18,311 nt of DNA from JBDSTZ01 sp039927975 (GTDB lineage: Bacteria > Pseudomonadota > Gammaproteobacteria > Burkholderiales > Burkholderiaceae_D): the NCBI GenBank assembly GCA_039927975.1, contig JBDSTZ010000282.1, positions 1 to 18,311 on the forward strand. Reading direction: 5' to 3'. The position numbers were made by a program, and so were the translations under genes. The notes beneath the pieces were generated by a model. It had not been told where the DNA came from and searched no databases. It saw only the letters and a program-made list of their open reading frames with translations. Shown in pieces: positions 15,198-18,311 of this stretch (position 1 is the first letter of the stretch; each line of letters begins with the position of its first letter).

Positions 15198-16376
15198 TCA
15201 GTCGCGCTCGACCGCCAGGGCCACGCCCATGCCGCCGCCGATGCACAGGCTCGCCAGGCCGCGCTTGGCGTCGCGCCGCACCATTTCGTGCAGCAGCGTC
15301 ACCAGCACGCGCGCGCCGGACGCGCCGATCGGGTGACCGAGCGCGATGGCGCCGCCGTTGACGTTGATCTTGCTGGTGTCCCAGCCCATTTCCTTGTTGA
15401 CCGCGATTGCTTGCGCGGCGAAGGCTTCGTTGATCTCCATGAGGTCGACGTCTTCGTGGGTCCAGCCGGCCTTCTGGAGGCACAGACGGGTGGCCGAGAC
15501 CGGGCCCATGCCCATGATCGACGGGTCGAGACCGGCCGACGAGTAAGCCTTGATACGGGCCAGCGGCTTGAGGCCGAGTTCCTTGGCTTTCGAGGCTGAC
15601 ATCATGATCACGGCGGCGGCGCCGTCGTTGAGGCCGGAAGCGTTGCCGGCGGTGACGGAGCCGGCCTTGTCGAAGGCTGGACGCAGGCTAGCCAGCGCTT
15701 CGAGCGTGCTGCCGTGCTTCGGATACTCGTCGGTGTCGAACAGCACGCTGCCCTTCTTCGAGACGATTTCGAAGGGAATGATTTCATCCTTGAACTTGCC
15801 AGCCTTTTGCGCGGCTTCGGCTTTTTGCTGCGAGGCGAGGGCGAATTCGTCCTGCTCGGCGCGCGAAATCTCGAATTTCTTGGCGACGTTTTCAGCCGTC
15901 ACACCCATGTGGTACTGGTTGTAGACGTCCCACAGACCGTCGACGATCATGGTGTCGACCAGCTTGGCGTCACCCATGCGGAAGCCGTCGCGCGAGCCGT
16001 TGAGCACGTGCGGCGAGGCGCTCATGTTTTCCTGGCCGCCGGCGATGATGATGTCGGCGTCGCCGCACTTGATGGCCTGGGCCGCCAGGTGGGTGGCCTT
16101 GAGGCCGCTGCCGCACACTTTGCCGACCGTGAACGCCGGCACGGCGTTGGGCAAGCCCGACTTGATGACGGCCTGGCGCGCCGGATTCTGGCCGGCGCCG
16201 GCGGTGAGCACCTGGCCGAGGATGACTTCGTTGACCGAAGCGCCATCGAGGCCGATCTGGGCCAGCAGATTCTTGATGACGTGGGCACCCAGCTCGGCGG
16301 CCGGGATCTTGGCCAGCGTGCCACCAAATTTACCGACAGCGGTACGGCCAGCGGCCACGATTACGACGTCTTCCAT
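15198..16376 (-). CDS. phaA: acetyl-CoA C-acetyltransferase (biosynthetic thiolase)
   Basis: The product is 392 aa, matching Zoogloea-type biosynthetic thiolases. It condenses two acetyl-CoA into acetoacetyl-CoA, the first step of PHB synthesis. The catalytic residues are C88 (KVCGSGLKA), H348 (GHPIGASG) and C378 (CIGGGMGVAL); NEAFAAQ is also present. The ATG at 16376 has a good GGAGAA site and matches the family start MEDVVIVAAGRTAVGKFGG; the longer frame to 16445 is rejected. It is co-transcribed with phaB. No PHA synthase or phasin gene is in the window. Confidence 0.96.
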   Translation of the reverse strand: MEDVVIVAAGRTAVGKFGGTLAKIPAAELGAHVIKNLLAQIGLDGASVNEVILGQVLTAGAGQNPARQAVIKSGLPNAVPAFTVGKVCGSGLKATHLAAQAIKCGDADIIIAGGQENMSASPHVLNGSRDGFRMGDAKLVDTMIVDGLWDVYNQYHMGVTAENVAKKFEISRAEQDEFALASQQKAEAAQKAGKFKDEIIPFEIVSKKGSVLFDTDEYPKHGSTLEALASLRPAFDKAGSVTAGNASGLNDGAAAVIMMSASKAKELGLKPLARIKAYSSAGLDPSIMGMGPVSATRLCLQKAGWTHEDVDLMEINEAFAAQAIAVNKEMGWDTSKINVNGGAIALGHPIGASGARVLVTLLHEMVRRDAKRGLASLCIGGGMGVALAVERD

Positions 16377-16708
16377 GTGATTCTCCGATAGTCCGGCCGC
16401 ATGGCCGGATAGTTTCAATGCGACGCCGCTTCGTTGTTGTGGCAACTATGCAACGCCGTTCCCGCTTGTGCTGCTCGACCCGCGCGCGGATGTTGCCGCT
16501 GGGAAGCAGTTGGAGAACCGAACAACGTAAAGCGGCCAGGAAGGCGCGCCAAAGCATGCTGAACGGTCCAAAAACACGTACTCCCCGACAGCAAACATCA
16601 ATAATATGATCCAGATCGTGCTCCGGATTTGAGCTGAATCAATCTTATCAGCTTATCACCCTAAAACGATACTGCGTTAACCGTTAGGCTGCCAAGCGCG
16701 CGCGGGGT
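16377..16708. promoter_or_regulatory. phaA upstream region
   Basis: These 332 bases lie between the phaA start and the metR end. Next to phaA is a GC-rich leader with a 7-bp inverted repeat, TCCGGCC/GGCCGGA (16392-16409), that could form a hairpin in the phaA message. Bases 16600-16690 are notably AT-rich, with two direct CTTATCA copies, and are the best place for a phaA promoter. No convincing -35/-10 pair was found. No small gene is supported. Confidence 0.45.
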
Positions 16709-17617
16709 TCAACTGAGCAGTTCAATACCGTTCAAGGTGCGCGCGCATTGCTCCCGCACAACTCCGACAAAGTCGGTCAGGTAGGCCTTGTGTTCAAGCG
16801 CCGGCAGCACCGAGACGAAGAGGTCGCTCCACAAGCCCTGCTCGCCGACCGGCTTGGCCAGCACATAGTCGTAATCGACATAATTCTTGATCGCCCAGTT
16901 CGGCAGCGCGGCGAGCCCGCGCCGGCTCGCCACCAATTGCAGAATCGCCACCGTCAGCTCGGCCGTGCGGCGCTCGAACGCGATGCGCGCCGGCATCAGC
17001 ACTTCGCGGATCAGGTCGATGCGCTGCTCGGGCACCGGGTAGGTGATCAGGGTTTCGCCGGCGAAGTCGGCGGCCGCCAGGCGCCGCTGCGCGTGCAGGC
17101 GGTGCTTCTGCGCCATCACCACCAGGATCTCGTAGCGAAACAGCGGAAAGACCGGAAACTCGGGACCGCAGGACGAGCCGATCACGAGGTCGGCTTGGCC
17201 AGTGCGCAGCAACTCGGCCGGGTCGCTGTGGAAACCCGACACCAGATCGATCTCGACGTCCGGCCAGCGCTGGCGGAACGCGTCCATCACCGGCATCAGC
17301 CAGTCGAAACAGGTATGGCATTCGAGCGCCACGCGCAATTGGCCGCGGTCGCCCTGCGACAGGCGGGCGATGTCGCGCTCGGCCTGGTCGACCTTGGGCA
17401 GCACCTGCTCGGCCAGCGCGAGCAGGCGCAGGCCGCTGGCGGTGAAAGCGATCGGCACCGACTTGCGTTCGAACAGGGCGACACCGTAGCGATCTTCCAT
17501 CAGCTTGATCTGGTGCGACAGGGCCGATTGGGTAAGGTTGAGCAATTGGGCCGCGCGCACCAGGCTGCCGGCGGCGCGCAGGGCGCTCAGGGTGCGAAGG
17601 TGGCGCAGTTCAAGCAT
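16709..17617 (-). CDS. metR: LysR-family activator of methionine genes, MetR
   Basis: The product is 302 aa. Residues 1-60 are a LysR winged helix-turn-helix (LRHLRTLSALRAAGSLVRAA, LNLTQSALSHQIKLME). The effector domain carries the MetR-like block ALECHTCFDWLMPVMDAF, then LVSGFHSDPAELL and GETLITYPV. In enterobacteria MetR uses homocysteine as co-inducer to activate metE. Divergence from metE with an exact MetR box between them supports the assignment. The ATG at 17617 opens the typical MLELRHL start; an in-frame TTG nine codons upstream is less likely, and neither has a strong ribosome site. Confidence 0.93.
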   Translation of the reverse strand: MLELRHLRTLSALRAAGSLVRAAQLLNLTQSALSHQIKLMEDRYGVALFERKSVPIAFTASGLRLLALAEQVLPKVDQAERDIARLSQGDRGQLRVALECHTCFDWLMPVMDAFRQRWPDVEIDLVSGFHSDPAELLRTGQADLVIGSSCGPEFPVFPLFRYEILVVMAQKHRLHAQRRLAAADFAGETLITYPVPEQRIDLIREVLMPARIAFERRTAELTVAILQLVASRRGLAALPNWAIKNYVDYDYVLAKPVGEQGLWSDLFVSVLPALEHKAYLTDFVGVVREQCARTLNGIELLS

Positions 17618-17715
17618 GACGCGGTGCGAATTGGCGCAGGTCAAGCATGGCGCAGGTCAGGCGTGGCGCGGTTCAACAGGGGGGTCAAAAGGGACATGTG
17701 GGCGGCCGGACAAGA

Positions 17716-17728
17716 TGAATTATTTTCA
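17716..17728. promoter_or_regulatory. MetR box in the metR-metE intergenic region
   Basis: TGAATTATTTTCA fits the known MetR consensus TGAA-N5-TTCA exactly, within the longer symmetric ATGAA...TTCAT. It is centred about 90 bases before the metE ATG and 105 before the metR ATG. An imperfect palindrome centred on AAACGTTT (17741-17748) and a weak -10-like TATAGC (17758-17763) follow toward metE. The absence of a good -35 suits an activator-dependent promoter. Confidence 0.75.
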
Positions 17729-17811
17729 TGTTAAAACGCAAAACGTTTCGTTTTCATTATAGCGAAGGATACCGCACACTTTGCCTATCAACATATTCAA
17801 TTGGATCAGCC

Positions 17812-18311
17812 ATGACCGTGCACACCCACATCCTCGGATTTCCCCGCATTGGCGCCCAGCGCGAGCTCAAGTTCGGCCTGGAAGCGCACTGGCGCGGCGA
17901 ACTGGACGAGGCCGGCCTCGAACAACTCGGCCGCAGCCTGCGGGCACGCCACTGGGCCGTGCAGAAAGACGCCGGGCTCGACTTCGTGACGGTGGGCGAC
18001 TTTGCCTTTTACGACCAGGTTGCCAGCCACATCCAGCTGCTCGGCTGCGAGCCGGCGCGCTTCGGCTTCGGCGCCGGCACCTCGCCGCTGGCGCGCTACT
18101 TCGCGATGGCGCGCGGGGATGGCCACGGCAATGGACAGGGTCAGGGCGATGGACAGGGCCAGGGTGCTAGACATGACAAGGGCGATGGACACGGCCACGG
18201 CGATGGACACGGCCACGGCGATGGGCACGGCCACTCGAACCCGGCGGACGCCTGCTGCGGCGGCCACCAGCACGGTCAGGCACTCGAAATGACCAAGTGG
18301 TTCGACACCAA
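17812..18311 (+). CDS. metE: cobalamin-independent methionine synthase MetE, 5' part, with Gly/His-rich insertion
   Basis: The first 166 codons are present and the gene runs off the right edge. MetE transfers a methyl group from 5-methyltetrahydropteroyltri-glutamate to homocysteine using zinc. The N-terminal domain is clear: THILGFPRIGAQRELKFGLEAHW, LRARHWAVQKDAGLDFVTVGDFAFYDQV, and after the insertion EMTKWFDT. Between ARYFAMARG (about residue 101) and EMTKWF (about 159) the E. coli protein, as I recall it, has only about 15-20 residues. Here about 55 are found: GNGQGQ/GDGQGQ/GDGHGH units (106-141), then a DACCGGHQHG motif. The frame stays open throughout. The ribosome site is a modest GGATCA. 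Confidence 0.95.
   Translation, partial: MTVHTHILGFPRIGAQRELKFGLEAHWRGELDEAGLEQLGRSLRARHWAVQKDAGLDFVTVGDFAFYDQVASHIQLLGCEPARFGFGAGTSPLARYFAMARGDGHGNGQGQGDGQGQGARHDKGDGHGHGDGHGHGDGHGHSNPADACCGGHQHGQALEMTKWFDT
18127..18234 (+). repeat. metE: 18-bp in-frame tandem repeat in metE, 6 units
   Basis: Six 18-base units begin GGCGATGGACA or a variant. The last three (18181, 18199, 18217) are nearly identical, with one base different. Units 1-2 are Gln versions (GNGQGQ, GDGQGQ), unit 3 is diverged (GARHDK), and units 4-6 are His versions (GDGHGH). A partial unit precedes them at 18115-18126. The gradient of identity suggests recent expansion at the 3' side. Confidence 0.9.

Noticed and set aside
16330..16557. 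75-codon minus-strand frame ahead of phaA
   Set aside because: It overlaps the phaA start out of frame, is Arg-rich and shows no phasin or regulator features.
18002..18292. Plus-strand frame with MDxAxA repeats
   Set aside because: It is a frame-shifted reading of the metE repeat; the metE frame continues into the conserved EMTKWF.

Overview
The window is GC-rich, densely coded DNA. Gene content and protein style (PhaA/PhaB, a FadH-type dienoyl-CoA reductase, a MetR/MetE pair, DUF1800/DUF1501 export proteins, an RsbRD-type histidine kinase) suggest a betaproteobacterium of the Oxalobacteraceae type (Massilia, Duganella or Janthinobacterium-like). That placement is inferred from recalled family resemblance, not from a search. 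No rRNA, tRNA, CRISPR array, insertion sequence or prophage was seen. Long antisense open frames of several hundred codons lie over most genes and are treated as composition artefacts.

Left part (1-3290). A NYN-domain protein with a LOTUS-like C-terminus runs off the left edge on the minus strand. It is followed by fadH, also minus. Between fadH and the next gene is a regulatory region with a near-perfect sigma-54 promoter and an upstream palindrome.

Centre-left (3291-10812). A two-gene plus-strand operon encodes a Sec-exported DUF1800 protein and a Tat-exported DUF1501 protein. Next comes a periplasmic SRPBCC protein whose 3' end overlaps tail to tail with a minus-strand cluster: prolyl iminopeptidase, a DUF2721 membrane protein and an unknown protein. 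A soluble RsbRD/histidine kinase gene diverges from the iminopeptidase.

Centre-right (10813-14255). This is the least tidy region. It holds a minus-strand hypothetical gene whose frame lacks a stop and runs into the kinase gene, a 15-bp tandem repeat, a stranded 3'-end copy resembling the end of the neighbouring amino-acid deaminase gene, and a DUF805 membrane protein. A tightly coupled ATPase/D-amino-acid deaminase-like pair follows.

Right part (14372-18311). phaA-phaB (minus) make (R)-3-hydroxybutyryl-CoA; no phaC synthase lies in the window. metR and metE then diverge across a region with an exact MetR box. The visible part of metE carries an unusual in-frame 18-bp tandem repeat. It encodes a Gly/His-rich insertion, followed by a CC...HxH motif, inside the N-terminal domain of a zinc-dependent enzyme. 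This is the most striking feature of the window.
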